This document shows positions 9,139-17,172 of a stretch of 64,000 nucleotides of DNA, piece by piece. The notes below the pieces were generated by a model. The model saw only the letters and a program-made list of their open reading frames with translations, did not search any database and was not told where the DNA came from. The DNA lies in assembly GCF_900176475.1 (NCBI RefSeq), contig NZ_FWXX01000008.1, forward strand, positions 62,001 to 126,000, in the 5' to 3' direction. The stretch is from Tropicibacter naphthalenivorans (lineage in GTDB: Bacteria; Pseudomonadota; Alphaproteobacteria; Rhodobacterales; Rhodobacteraceae). The translations under genes were made by a program, and so were the position numbers. The first letter of the stretch is position 1; every line of letters begins with the position of its first letter.

Positions 9139-9205
9139 GGGGCTCTGCCCCCCCTGCCCGTTGGGCATTCCCCCCGGGATATTTTTCAAGAGAAGAAGAC
9201 GGGAG
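9139..9205. repeat. Intergenic repeat, copy 1
   Basis: A GC-rich inverted repeat (GGGGGCTCTGCCCCC and a second GGGCATTCCCC-type block) is followed by GGGATATTTTTC and AAGAGAAGAAGA. The same architecture and nearly the same words recur at 49110-49180, and the AT-rich part recurs inverted at 50485-50509. It follows the hydrolase stop and precedes the convergent regulator, so it may also act as a terminator. Confidence 0.75.
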
Positions 9206-9225
9206 CGTGGTGCGGGCGGCGTCCG

Positions 9226-9927
9226 TCAGGTGACACCGGCGCGCAAGAGCGTGGTGATGGCGCTGTCGAAGTGATCGGACATGGCTGTTTCCGCGCGGGT
9301 GGCGTTTTGGGCGAGGATCGCTGTGGCGATGCGCTCGTGGCATTTGATGTTTTCAAGGCGGTTGTCGTAGGTGCTGCGGGCGTGCCAACCGATGGTCCAT
9401 GTCTGCCGGGTGATGTCGCTGAGGCTGTCGACCAGCATGGCATACAGCGGATTGCCCGAGGCGGCGGCGATGGTCGCGTGAAAGCGGATGTCCAGTTCCA
9501 TCAGGTCGGTGTGGCCGCCCTGAAGCGCTTTGAGCATGGCGGCGGTAAGGTCGAGCAGGTCTTTGGCCTGCGCGTCGCTGCGGCGCAGGGCGGCGAGGCT
9601 GACGGTGCGCATTTCCAAGCTGCGGCGCACGTCCAGGATTTGCTGGATGGTGAGGCTGTTGGCTTGCGTCGCGTGGTTCAGCACAAGCGCGAGCGGGCCT
9701 GCGTCGGGCATGGCCACGCGGGCCCGCCGTGAGCCGCCGATGTCGAGGATGCGCAAGGTGGCCAGCCCGCGCAGCGCCTCGCGGGTGATCGGGCGCGACA
9801 CGCCGAGGTGCGCGGCCAGCGCGCTTTCGGAGGGCAGGGCATCGCCGGGGCGCAGGCCTTGGGTGCGGATCAGGTCTCGGATGCCTTGCATAGCGATTTC
9901 AGGGAGGCTGGCGGCAGTTTCGGGCAT
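9226..9927 (-). CDS. GntR-family regulator, FadR/FCD subfamily
   Basis: Winged-helix repressor with a C-terminal all-helical FCD ligand domain, about 233 residues from ATG 9927. The HTH is near residues 30-75 (LRPGDALPSESALAAHLGVSRPITREALRGL). FCD metal/ligand positions are seen in LMELDIRFHATIAAASGN and later KCHERIATAI (D and H residues). A TTG-initiated frame extends to 9993 but would cover its own operator. The gene is divergent from the enolase-superfamily operon, and a perfect 13-bp palindrome lies between them. The effector is probably a sugar acid or related hydroxyacid (inference). Confidence 0.9.
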   Translation of the reverse strand: MPETAASLPEIAMQGIRDLIRTQGLRPGDALPSESALAAHLGVSRPITREALRGLATLRILDIGGSRRARVAMPDAGPLALVLNHATQANSLTIQQILDVRRSLEMRTVSLAALRRSDAQAKDLLDLTAAMLKALQGGHTDLMELDIRFHATIAAASGNPLYAMLVDSLSDITRQTWTIGWHARSTYDNRLENIKCHERIATAILAQNATRAETAMSDHFDSAITTLLRAGVT

Positions 9928-9958
9928 TTTGCGGCTTTGGCTGGGGGATTTGACATGG

Positions 9959-9971
9959 ATTGTCTGACAAT
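9959..9971. promoter_or_regulatory. Palindromic operator for the FCD regulator
   Basis: ATTGTCTGACAAT is a perfect dyad: ATTGTC and GACAAT around a central T. TTGTC-N-GACAA is the type of site bound by FadR-subfamily GntR regulators. It lies between the regulator start (9927) and the divergent dehydratase start (10052), so it can control both. Confidence 0.75.
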
Positions 9972-10051
9972 TAGCCCCGAATTGTAACCTCAAACTGGCG
10001 TTACGGCGGGAAATCTTTAGGGAGGGTCTCTAGCAGGGCAGGGAGGCCGCC

Positions 10052-11248
10052 ATGAAGATCACCGCCATTCGGACCTATCGGGCCGAGGAATTTGCCAACG
10101 TGCTTTGGGTGCATGTGGAGACCGACGCCGGGATCACCGGGCTGGGCGAGACGTTCTACGGGGCCGAGGCCTGCGCCGCGCATATTCACAATACGCTGGC
10201 GGGGCGTCTGTTGGGGCAGAACCCCCTGAACATCGAGGCGTTGCACCGCGAGATGGTGAGCCTGCCCAATGCGCAGGCCTCGACCGGGGTGGAGTATCGC
10301 GCCGCCTCTGCCATCGACATCGCGCTGTGGGACATCTTTGGCAAGGTGGCCGGGCAGCCGGTGCACGTGATGATGGGCGGGCAGTCCTGGGACCGCGTCC
10401 GCGTCTATAACACCTGTGCGGGCACGCGCTATGTGCGCACCAACTCAATCCGGCCGGTGGACACGTGGAACCGGGGTGCGGGGCGGTTTGAGGACCTCGA
10501 CGCCTTTATGACCGACGCTGGCGCGCTCGCCGAAGACCTGCTGTCGCAGGGGATCACGGCGATGAAAATCTGGCCGTTCGATCCGCCCGCGATCGAGAAC
10601 AAGGGGCAGTTCATCACCGCAGAGCAGATGAAAACCGCCGTCAAACCCTTCGAGCAGATCCGCAAAGCCGTGGGCGACCGGATGGAGATCATGGTCGAGC
10701 TGCATTGCCTGTGGAACCTGCCCGTGGCCAAGGACATCGCGCGCGTCTTGGAGGACTACGCCCCCCGCTGGTTTGAGGACCCGATCCGCATGAACAACCC
10801 GCAGGCCTTGGCCGAGTTCGCGCGCAGCACGCATGTCTGGACCTGCGCGTCGGAGACGCTGGGGTCAAGGTTCGCCTACAAGGATTACCTCGACCGGGAC
10901 GCGGCGCATGTGGTCATGGCGGACCTGTGCTGGACCGGCGGGCTGACCGAGGGGCGCAAGATCGCCGCGCTGGCGGACCTGCACCACCGCCCCTTTGCGC
11001 CGCATGACTGCATCGGTCCGGTGGGCTTTGCCGCCGCCATCCACATGAGCTTTAGCCAGCCCAACACCCTGATCCAAGAGAGCGTGCGCGCCTTCTACAA
11101 TGGCTGGTACAAGGAGCTGGTGACAGAGGTGCCGCGCATCGAAGGCGGCTATGTCTACCCGATGGAGGGGCCGGGGCTGGGGACCGAATTGGTGCCGCAG
11201 TTCTTTGACCGCTCTGACCTGACAACACGTGTATCGGAGGCGTCATGA
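10052..11248 (+). CDS. Mandelate racemase/muconate lactonizing enzyme family protein (sugar-acid dehydratase-like)
   Basis: Enolase-superfamily enzyme, 398 residues, expected to abstract a proton alpha to a carboxylate, usually to dehydrate an aldonic acid. The N-terminal capping domain (GITGLGETFYG) precedes the barrel. Likely catalytic and metal residues are K172 (AMKIWPF), E216 (VELH), E242 (WFEDP), E268 (ASETL) and H318 (PHDCIGP). It is first in an operon with an SDR and a 2-hydroxyacid dehydrogenase under the FCD regulator. The pattern resembles galactonate/mannonate dehydratase relatives, but the exact substrate cannot be read from sequence. Confidence 0.88.
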   Translation: MKITAIRTYRAEEFANVLWVHVETDAGITGLGETFYGAEACAAHIHNTLAGRLLGQNPLNIEALHREMVSLPNAQASTGVEYRAASAIDIALWDIFGKVAGQPVHVMMGGQSWDRVRVYNTCAGTRYVRTNSIRPVDTWNRGAGRFEDLDAFMTDAGALAEDLLSQGITAMKIWPFDPPAIENKGQFITAEQMKTAVKPFEQIRKAVGDRMEIMVELHCLWNLPVAKDIARVLEDYAPRWFEDPIRMNNPQALAEFARSTHVWTCASETLGSRFAYKDYLDRDAAHVVMADLCWTGGLTEGRKIAALADLHHRPFAPHDCIGPVGFAAAIHMSFSQPNTLIQESVRAFYNGWYKELVTEVPRIEGGYVYPMEGPGLGTELVPQFFDRSDLTTRVSEAS

Positions 11249-12012
11249 GCCTGAATTTGTTTGATCTTTCCGGGCGGACTGCCTTGATTACCGGATCGTC
11301 GCGGGGTCTGGGCCGGGCCTTTGCCCAAGGGCTGGCGGGTGCAGGCGCGCGGGTGATCTTGAACGGGGTTTCGACGGAGCGACTGGAGCAGGCCGCGGCA
11401 GAGATGCGCGCGCAGGGCTTTGACGTGCTCACTTGCGCCTTTGACGTGGCGGATGAGGCGGCGATCGTGGCGGCGTTCGAGGCTTTGGATGCTGACGGCA
11501 TCGCGGTCGACATCCTCGTGAACAACGCCGGCATCCAGTTCCGCAAACCCATGCTGGAGCTGGAGACCGCCGACTGGCAGCGCGTACTGGACATCAATCT
11601 GACGGCGGCGTTTGTCGTGGGCCGGGAGGCGGCCAAGCGTATGGCCGAACGGGGCCGGGGCAAGGTGATCAACATCGGCTCGCTGACCTCGGAATTGGCC
11701 CGCGCCACCGTCGCGCCCTACACCGTCGCCAAGGGCGGCATCAAGATGCTGACCAAGGCGATGGCCGCCGAGTGGGGCGAAAAAGGCATTCAGGCCAATG
11801 CCATAGGCCCCGGCTACATGGTCACCGACATGAACGAGGCGCTGCTGTCGAACCCTGAGTTTGACGCTTGGGTCAAGGGGCGCACGCCCATGCGCCGCTG
11901 GGGCTTGCCGCAGGAGCTGGCGGGCACCTGCATCTACCTCGCGTCCGATGCGTCGAACTATGTGTCGGGGCAGATCATCTATGCCGATGGCGGCATGATT
12001 TCCGTTCTCTGA
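11245..12012 (+). CDS. SDR-family oxidoreductase (gluconate 5-dehydrogenase-like)
   Basis: Classical short-chain dehydrogenase, 255 residues. It has the cofactor motif TGSSRGLGRAF near residue 14, NNAG near residue 90 and the catalytic Y159-x3-K163 (PYTVAKGG). The sequence TSELARATVAPYTVAKGGIKMLTK resembles gluconate 5-dehydrogenases. Its ATG overlaps the stop of the upstream dehydratase gene (ATGA), showing translational coupling. It probably oxidises or reduces a keto-sugar acid made by its neighbours. Confidence 0.88.
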   Translation: MSLNLFDLSGRTALITGSSRGLGRAFAQGLAGAGARVILNGVSTERLEQAAAEMRAQGFDVLTCAFDVADEAAIVAAFEALDADGIAVDILVNNAGIQFRKPMLELETADWQRVLDINLTAAFVVGREAAKRMAERGRGKVINIGSLTSELARATVAPYTVAKGGIKMLTKAMAAEWGEKGIQANAIGPGYMVTDMNEALLSNPEFDAWVKGRTPMRRWGLPQELAGTCIYLASDASNYVSGQIIYADGGMISVL

Positions 12013-12021
12013 GGGGCTGCT

Positions 12022-12981
12022 ATGACCACGAAAATCGTCTTTTACGGGGCCAACGCTTCGACCTTTCAGCCGGGGCTGGCCGAGCAGTTGGACGCCCCGC
12101 ACCAGATCACCGTGATCTCGGACGCCGCTGATCAGCCGGGCGAAGCGCAGGCGCTGGCCGAGGCCGACGTGGTCGTCGGCGTGCATTACAGCGTGGCAGG
12201 GGTGCAAAACGCCCGCCTGTTCCAGCTGCCCGCCGCCGGATACGACAAGGTGGACATGGACGCGCTGCCCGAGGGCTGCGCCGTGTGCAACGCCTTTGGC
12301 CACGAGAACGCCATCGCCGAATACGTGATGACCGCGCTGCTGTCGCGGCATGTGCCTTTGGCCGATGCGGACGCGCGGCTGCGGCGGGGCGACTGGCTGT
12401 ACTGGGCGGGTGGCCCCGGCGGGCTGCGCACCGAGATGGGCCAGCAGAGCATTGGCATTGTTGGCCACGGCCATATCGGCAAGGCGGTCAAGGAGCGGGC
12501 GCTCGCCTTTGGCATGACGGTGCATGTGGCCAACCGCTCGCGCATTGGCGACCCGAGGGTGACGCAGCACGGCCTCGATGCGCTGGCCGAGATGGCGGGG
12601 CAGGTGGACGTGCTGCTCAATACCCTGCCGCTGGCGGACACGACCGAAGGGCTGATCGACGCCGCCGTCCTTGCCGCGATGGCCGACGGCGCGCTGGTGA
12701 TGAACGTCGGGCGCGGACCGGTAATCTGCGAGGATGCGCTGTGGGGCGCGCTGAAAGACGGGCGGCTGAGCGGTGTCATCGACACGTGGTACAGCTATCC
12801 CGCCGCGCAGCAGGACGCCGCGATGCCGTCGAAATACCCCTTTCACACACTGGAAAACGTGACCATCACGCCGCATATGTCCGGCTGGACCACCGGCACC
12901 ATCGCGCGGCGGACCCAGACCGTGGCTGAAAACATCAACCGTCTGGTGCGGGGCGACGCCTTGCTGAACCGTTTGAGATAA
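12022..12981 (+). CDS. D-isomer-specific 2-hydroxyacid dehydrogenase
   Basis: NAD(P)-dependent 2-hydroxyacid/2-ketoacid dehydrogenase, 319 residues. The nucleotide-binding site is GIVGHGHIGKAV around residues 143-155. The substrate arginine is in MNVGRGPVI and the catalytic histidine in ITPHMSGWT. It starts nine bases after the SDR stop and completes the three-gene operon with the enolase-superfamily enzyme. Role in the sugar-acid pathway is inferred from context. Confidence 0.88.
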   Translation: MTTKIVFYGANASTFQPGLAEQLDAPHQITVISDAADQPGEAQALAEADVVVGVHYSVAGVQNARLFQLPAAGYDKVDMDALPEGCAVCNAFGHENAIAEYVMTALLSRHVPLADADARLRRGDWLYWAGGPGGLRTEMGQQSIGIVGHGHIGKAVKERALAFGMTVHVANRSRIGDPRVTQHGLDALAEMAGQVDVLLNTLPLADTTEGLIDAAVLAAMADGALVMNVGRGPVICEDALWGALKDGRLSGVIDTWYSYPAAQQDAAMPSKYPFHTLENVTITPHMSGWTTGTIARRTQTVAENINRLVRGDALLNRLR

Positions 12982-13113
12982 ACGCAAAAGGTTCCATGAG
13001 TCAGCCTCATCGGCGCGATGGGCGATGCGGGCATTATCCACAGCATGCGCCAGCCTAGCTCCTTTAGCAGCGAACCGGCCAAAAGGCCGCCTCTGTCCAA
13101 AAGGAGACGACCC

Positions 13114-13572
13114 ATGAAACGCACCCTGACGACCCTCGCGCTGATCCTGTCCGCGCCTGCCGCCTTTGCCCAAGAGATGACCGTGACCAAGGCGGGCGAG
13201 CTTGCAGGGCAAATCGGCGCGGCGGAAACCTTTACCGGGACGGCCTATGTGGCGCCGGTGTTCTCGCCCAACATGAACGACGTCAGCGCCGGTCACGTGA
13301 CCTTTCTGCCCGGCGCGCGCTCGGCTTGGCACACGCATCCGGCGGGGCAGCAACTGGGGGTGACCTCGGGCACCGGCTGGACGCAGGAACGCGGCGGCAC
13401 GTGCTACATCATCGAGGCCGGTGACGTGGTCTGGTGCCCGCCGGGCGTCGAGCACTGGCACGGCGCGACCGACAAAACCGCCATGTCGCACTATGCCATT
13501 CAGGCTTCGGTGGACGGCTCTGCCGTGGAATGGGGCCCGCTGGTGACCGACGAAGAGTATCACGACCACTGA
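13114..13572 (+). CDS. Secreted cupin-domain protein
   Basis: A 152-residue protein with a Sec signal peptide cut after AFA (residue 20) and a single cupin barrel. Metal-ligand motifs are WHTHPAGQQ and PGVEHWHGA. The C-terminal half ([17 protein letters not shown]) resembles the cupin proteins often annotated as carboxymuconolactone decarboxylase-like. AAGGAGACGACCC precedes ATG 13114. Periplasmic; substrate unknown. The LysR gene 82 bp downstream could regulate it. Confidence 0.85.
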   Translation: MKRTLTTLALILSAPAAFAQEMTVTKAGELAGQIGAAETFTGTAYVAPVFSPNMNDVSAGHVTFLPGARSAWHTHPAGQQLGVTSGTGWTQERGGTCYIIEAGDVVWCPPGVEHWHGATDKTAMSHYAIQASVDGSAVEWGPLVTDEEYHDH

Positions 13573-13653
13573 CCAAAGGTACGGCGCGTCCGGGCTTGGC
13601 CCCGTGGCGCGCCGCATAATCGCTCGACCTTATGAGCAGGGGGCATATATGGT

Positions 13654-14589
13654 ATGGCAAACACCTTGGTCCTTGACCGGAAATCCTCTGCCATGCTTCG
13701 TGAAAATATCAACGATCTCATTGCCTTGGCCGCCGTTGCCGAAGAGCGCAGCTTTACCCGCGCCGCCGCCCGCCTGAACGTGTCGCAATCGGCGCTGAGC
13801 CATAAGATCAAGAGTCTTGAGCAACGTCTTGGGCTGCGGCTGCTGACCCGCACGACGCGATCGGTTGCCCCTACGCTCGAGGGCGAAGACCTGCTGGCCA
13901 CGCTCAACCCGTGCTTTGAAAAGATCGAAGCGCGGCTTATGGCGCTGAACGATGCCCGCGACGAGCCGACGGGCACGGTGCGGATCGTGGCGGTGGAATA
14001 TGCCATTGATACGATCCTGTGGCCCAAGCTGGCGCCGCTGCTGAAAGACTACCCCAAGATGAACCTCGAGTTCGTCATGGACTATGGCTACACCGATCTG
14101 GCCAGCTCGCAGTGTGATGCGGGGGTGCGCTATGGCGATCAGGTCAGCGACGGCATGATCGCCATGAAGATCGGCCCCGAAGAGCGGATGATCTGCGTCG
14201 CGGCCCCCGGCTATTTCGAGGTGGCAGGCCGTCCCGAGACGCCGCAGGATCTGTCCGACCATCGCTGCATCAACCTGCGGCTGTCGACGCATGGCGCGCT
14301 GTATGCGTGGGAGTTCGAAGACGCCGACGGCCATGAGATCAACGTCAAGGTGCAGGGGCAGCTGTGTTTCAACACGATCCACCCGATCCTGCGGGCGGCG
14401 GTGGACGGGCATGGCTTGGCTTTGGTGCCGGACCGGCTGGCCGCCAAGGACATCGCGGAAGGGCGGCTGGAGGTCTGTCTGGACGATTACTGCCCGTCGT
14501 TTCCCGGCTTTCACCTGTATTACCCCAGCCGCCAGCGCCCGTCGTCGGCCTTTCAGGTTGTGCTGGACGCCCTGCGCCACCGCGACTGA
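13654..14589 (+). CDS. LysR-family transcriptional regulator
   Basis: LysR-type regulator, 311 residues from the first ATG; an internal ATG at 13693 (MLREN) is the more usual position relative to the domain. The N-terminal HTH reads SFTRAAARLNVSQSALSHKIKSLE. The effector-binding domain follows, with YGDQVSDGMIAMKIGPEERM and HPILRAAVDGHGLALVPD, typical of the group near GcvA/AmpR-like regulators. Target genes are unknown; the upstream cupin is a candidate. An IS remnant follows immediately. Confidence 0.88.
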   Translation: MANTLVLDRKSSAMLRENINDLIALAAVAEERSFTRAAARLNVSQSALSHKIKSLEQRLGLRLLTRTTRSVAPTLEGEDLLATLNPCFEKIEARLMALNDARDEPTGTVRIVAVEYAIDTILWPKLAPLLKDYPKMNLEFVMDYGYTDLASSQCDAGVRYGDQVSDGMIAMKIGPEERMICVAAPGYFEVAGRPETPQDLSDHRCINLRLSTHGALYAWEFEDADGHEINVKVQGQLCFNTIHPILRAAVDGHGLALVPDRLAAKDIAEGRLEVCLDDYCPSFPGFHLYYPSRQRPSSAFQVVLDALRHRD

Positions 14590-14609
14590 CGCGCCCGCCC
14601 GCGGGGCGC

Positions 14610-15032
14610 CTGGGCGGCGGAGTCCCTGTAATCATGATTATGTGAATACTCCAGCCTGACCGGACCAGCGTTTGCTTGGAGTCCTGTGGTAGTATCTTCA
14701 TTAATCGCAATGGGTTGCGTTGGCGGGACGCCCCGGCGGAATATGGTCCGCACAAAACGCTCTACAGCCGGTGGCAACGCTGGAGCGAGAAAGGCATCTT
14801 CGTGCGGATGATGGCCGGGCTGGCGGCGGAACACGGTGAGAAGACGACCGCGATGATCAACGCGACCTACCTGAAGGCGCACCAAACTGCGGCCCTATCC
14901 CGAGTTCAGCGACGTTATCGCCTTTGTTTTGACCGCCACGACAGCTACGAGGCCAGTCTGGCGCAATTCGACTGGTTAAGCCAGACGGTCCGCCCGACGT
15001 GGGACACTCTCGCGGTGACCGCAACGGAATAA
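14610..15032 (+). mobile_element. IS5-family insertion sequence remnant
   Basis: This block carries the early part of an IS5-type (IS427-like) transposase and nothing after it that forms a complete element. The recognisable protein run is NRNGLRWRDAPAEYGPHKTL and onward to ATYLKAH. The DDE core and C-terminus are missing, and the sequence then passes into unrelated DNA. A GAGTCCTGT-like block at about 14679, repeating GAGTCCCTGT near 14621, may be a remnant of an element end. It separates the LysR gene from the lower-GC Imm11 gene, marking an insertion/deletion point. Confidence 0.7.
14676..15032 (+). pseudogene. Truncated IS5-family transposase
   Basis: An open frame of 118 codons whose first ~70 match the N-terminal region of IS5/IS427 transposases (GLRWRDAPAEYGPHKTLY, RMMAGLAAEHGE). 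It lacks the true start of the protein and, after TYLKAHQTA, the IGRTKGG and DRGYD blocks that carry the catalytic acidic residues. The tail (LSRVQRRYRLCFDRHD) is unrelated. In an overlapping frame at about 14891-14980 another protein tail can be read (RPYPEFSDVIAFVL), suggesting the deletion joined the transposase to a second broken gene. Not functional. Confidence 0.75.
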
Positions 15033-15089
15033 GGATCAGGGGCGCAATTTTCCCTTTTGTCAGGGAGCGCCCCAAGCCCGCAGATTTTT

Positions 15090-15767
15090 TCAAACCGCCA
15101 TCAAGCGCATGAACTTGGGTGTTTTGAGCTTCGCCGCAGCAATCGCATCATGAAAGCTGTCCGAGACATAAAAATCAAAACCCGAAATGCCGGTTTCCGC
15201 AGAGAAAAAGCCACGCCAGAGGTGATGCCCCTCAATCACCTTCGGATCCAATGCAATTCCCGCAGCACAATCCTTTGAGGTCCCATTTATTCTCATCAGA
15301 CCACTCTTTGCCTTGGTAAAGCAGTTCGGATCACTATTTTCAGCGTCGAAAGCATCCAGAATGCTTCGGATTCGCAGTAAATAGTAAGACCCCTTTACTG
15401 CCTCGCCTGTCAAAGAAATCACGTCCATCGGGGCGATTTGATGTCGTCCGGGCTCCAACCCCTCCAGGATATCCTTGACCTCTTGGGACAGGCAAAGCCC
15501 AAAGCCCACGTCAAAGATATCTCCAAGAGACTTGTAGGCCTTTGCCAAGTGGTAAGACCGGGGGAAAATCTCGTCTGGAATAACAGCAGTTCCCTTGTGA
15601 TACTCTTTCCAGAGCTCAAGCTTGTAAGTCGTGAAAAACGCGTGTTCGGTTTTACCGTCCTCGACCAGCTTTTTGTAATACTCTTCCACAAGGGGCCAAT
15701 AGCCCCGAAACTCCCCGTCTGGATTAAACCGCCCAAAGACGCTGGGGATGTCAAAAGCATAGGGCAT
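15090..15767 (-). CDS. Imm11-family (DUF1629) immunity protein, orphan
   Basis: A 225-residue cytosolic protein whose C-terminal two thirds match the Imm11/DUF1629 pattern as I know it: a DVGFGLCLSQEVKDILEGLEP block, YYLLRIRSILDAFD, then HHLWRGFF and VSDSFHDAIAAAKL near the end. Members are predicted to neutralise toxin domains of secreted polymorphic or contact-dependent toxins. No toxin, secretion gene or second immunity gene is adjacent. Base composition is lower than its neighbours (52% GC in 15481-15540 by my count), and it sits next to a transposase remnant, so horizontal acquisition is likely. Family call moderately sure; function inferred. Confidence 0.7.
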   Translation of the reverse strand: MPYAFDIPSVFGRFNPDGEFRGYWPLVEEYYKKLVEDGKTEHAFFTTYKLELWKEYHKGTAVIPDEIFPRSYHLAKAYKSLGDIFDVGFGLCLSQEVKDILEGLEPGRHQIAPMDVISLTGEAVKGSYYLLRIRSILDAFDAENSDPNCFTKAKSGLMRINGTSKDCAAGIALDPKVIEGHHLWRGFFSAETGISGFDFYVSDSFHDAIAAAKLKTPKFMRLMAV

Positions 15768-15970
15768 CTGTTTCGCCTCTTATCTGGGTGACGGCCTGAA
15801 CAGGCCCGCCCCGTGCGGCGCCCATCTTGCGCAGGCAAGACGGGTTGTCAAACCGCCTCGCCTTATCCAAGGGACTGGTCTGCCTTAACACCAAAGCAAG
15901 AAGCCACTCCCCGCAAAATGGCGTATCACAGCATCAGGTTTTCATTGACGACCGACGATGGAGCACCCTC

Positions 15971-16369
15971 TTGCGAGGCAGCAACTGCCAAGGGATTACC
16001 GGTGCGCGGTTTCGCGGCGCAGTCGGCCTTGGGATAACAGAGTGGCGGGTGATCGCGATGCTCGGCATCGAACCGGACACCACCGCCCAGTGGGTCGCCG
16101 AGGTGGTCAAGCTTGACACGTCCGCGGTCAGCCGGGCGCTGAAATCGCTTGCGGCATCCGGCCATGTCATCGCCCAAGAGATCGGCACCGGCGGTCGGCA
16201 AAGCACCTGGCAGTTGACCGACTTTGGCATGGAGGCGCATCGGCGCATTCTGGCCATCGCCCTTGCGAACGAGCTTGCCAGGATCGAGGGCATCCCCCTT
16301 GCAGACCTCGGGATTTGTCAGCGGGTTCTGCGACAGATGCTGCGCAACCTCGCCGCGCTCGAATCCTAA
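15971..16369 (+). CDS. MarR-family regulator, probably 5'-truncated
   Basis: The C-terminal part is a good MarR winged helix (GLGITEWRVIAMLGIEPDTTAQWVAEVVKLDTSA, then GRQSTWQLTDFG and RVLRQMLRNL). Family-like sequence starts only near FRGAVGLGITEWR. The residues upstream, readable back to about 15827, do not look like the dimerisation helix that should precede it. TTG 15971 is an arbitrary in-frame start; no ATG or ribosome site fits. It is probably a fragment left by the rearrangement that inserted the Imm11 gene. The DNA-binding motif is present, but dimer formation is doubtful. Confidence 0.55.
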   Translation: MRGSNCQGITGARFRGAVGLGITEWRVIAMLGIEPDTTAQWVAEVVKLDTSAVSRALKSLAASGHVIAQEIGTGGRQSTWQLTDFGMEAHRRILAIALANELARIEGIPLADLGICQRVLRQMLRNLAALES

Positions 16370-16384
16370 GACGGCCCGGTGGGA

Positions 16385-17038
16385 TCAGCTTAACCCGTCC
16401 AGCACAAGGCGCACCGCCATGGCGTAAGAGGTCCGAAAGGTCTCCTTGGCGAACATCGGCGCGAGGTCTTCGGGCACGTCATCGGGTTTGCGCGCGGCTG
16501 CGATGTCGAACTGCGCCGCGCCCTGCATCGACAGCATCAGCACCATGCTGGCTTCGCGCGTGCGCTCTAGCGACGCGCCGGTCTGCGCCGCCAGAACCTG
16601 CGCCACGCGCAGGCCCATCTCGCGCATCCGTCGTTTTTGTTCGAACAGCGGCTCGGGGGCGATATTGGTCTCGATCACCGTGAACAGCCGCGCCAGCAGC
16701 GGCAAAAACACCGGCACCTGCGCGGGCGCATCGACCAGGACACGCGCCAGCGTCTCCGGCGTCGCCTCTGCCTCGATCTGCTGGACGACCTGCTCCATCG
16801 CGTCAGCAAAGAGCGCCAGCAGCAGCTCTTCCTTGGTGCGGGCGTATAGATAGAGCGTCCCCTTGGACACGCCCGCCTCCTTGGCGATGGCGTTCATGGT
16901 CAGCGACTCAAAGCCGGTCTGGCCGATCATCGCCCGTGCGGCATTCAAGATCGCGCCGCGCCGCGCCTCTTTCTCGCCGTCAGAGCGGGCGCGTTTTCGT
17001 TTTCCGGCAATGGCATAGCGGATTTCCCCCGATGTCAT
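16385..17038 (-). CDS. TetR-family transcriptional repressor
   Basis: A 217-residue repressor with an N-terminal HTH (LTMNAIAKEAGVSKGTLYLYARTKEELL) and a C-terminal ligand domain. It starts at ATG 17038, 18 bp from a pair of palindromes that match TetR operator style, and is divergent from the tannase-like gene at 17173. It therefore probably represses that esterase operon and itself. The ligand is perhaps a phenolic ester or acid (inference from the neighbouring tannase and carboxylesterase). Confidence 0.88.
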   Translation of the reverse strand: MTSGEIRYAIAGKRKRARSDGEKEARRGAILNAARAMIGQTGFESLTMNAIAKEAGVSKGTLYLYARTKEELLLALFADAMEQVVQQIEAEATPETLARVLVDAPAQVPVFLPLLARLFTVIETNIAPEPLFEQKRRMREMGLRVAQVLAAQTGASLERTREASMVLMLSMQGAAQFDIAAARKPDDVPEDLAPMFAKETFRTSYAMAVRLVLDGLS

Positions 17039-17055
17039 GAGATTTTCACCCGATA

Positions 17056-17094
17056 ACTGACCGCCGGTCAGTATTTATATGACCGCAAGTCAGT
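17056..17094. promoter_or_regulatory. Two tandem TetR operators
   Basis: Site 1 (17056-17072) is ACTGACC-GCC-GGTCAGT, a perfect 7-bp dyad. Site 2 (17078-17094) is TATGACC-GCA-AGTCAGT, the same word with a few changes. Their starts are exactly 22 bp apart, about two helical turns, so two repressor dimers would bind the same face. They sit between the divergent TetR gene and the tannase pseudogene. Confidence 0.8.
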
Positions 17095-17172
17095 TATACG
17101 TCACTGCGACCAGAATAGCCACCCCGGCGTGACTGCCCCTTTTGAAACACCAAGCCACCACGGACCCCACAT

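Noticed and set aside
11155-13617. Minus-strand 820-codon open frame opposite the enolase-superfamily operon
   Set aside because: Shadow frame; the plus strand has three coupled, motif-complete enzymes plus a cupin.
15090-16400. Complete toxin-immunity or defence module around the Imm11 gene
   Set aside because: Both flanks were read: one side is a transposase remnant, the other a MarR fragment and TetR gene. No toxin, nuclease or secretion component is present.
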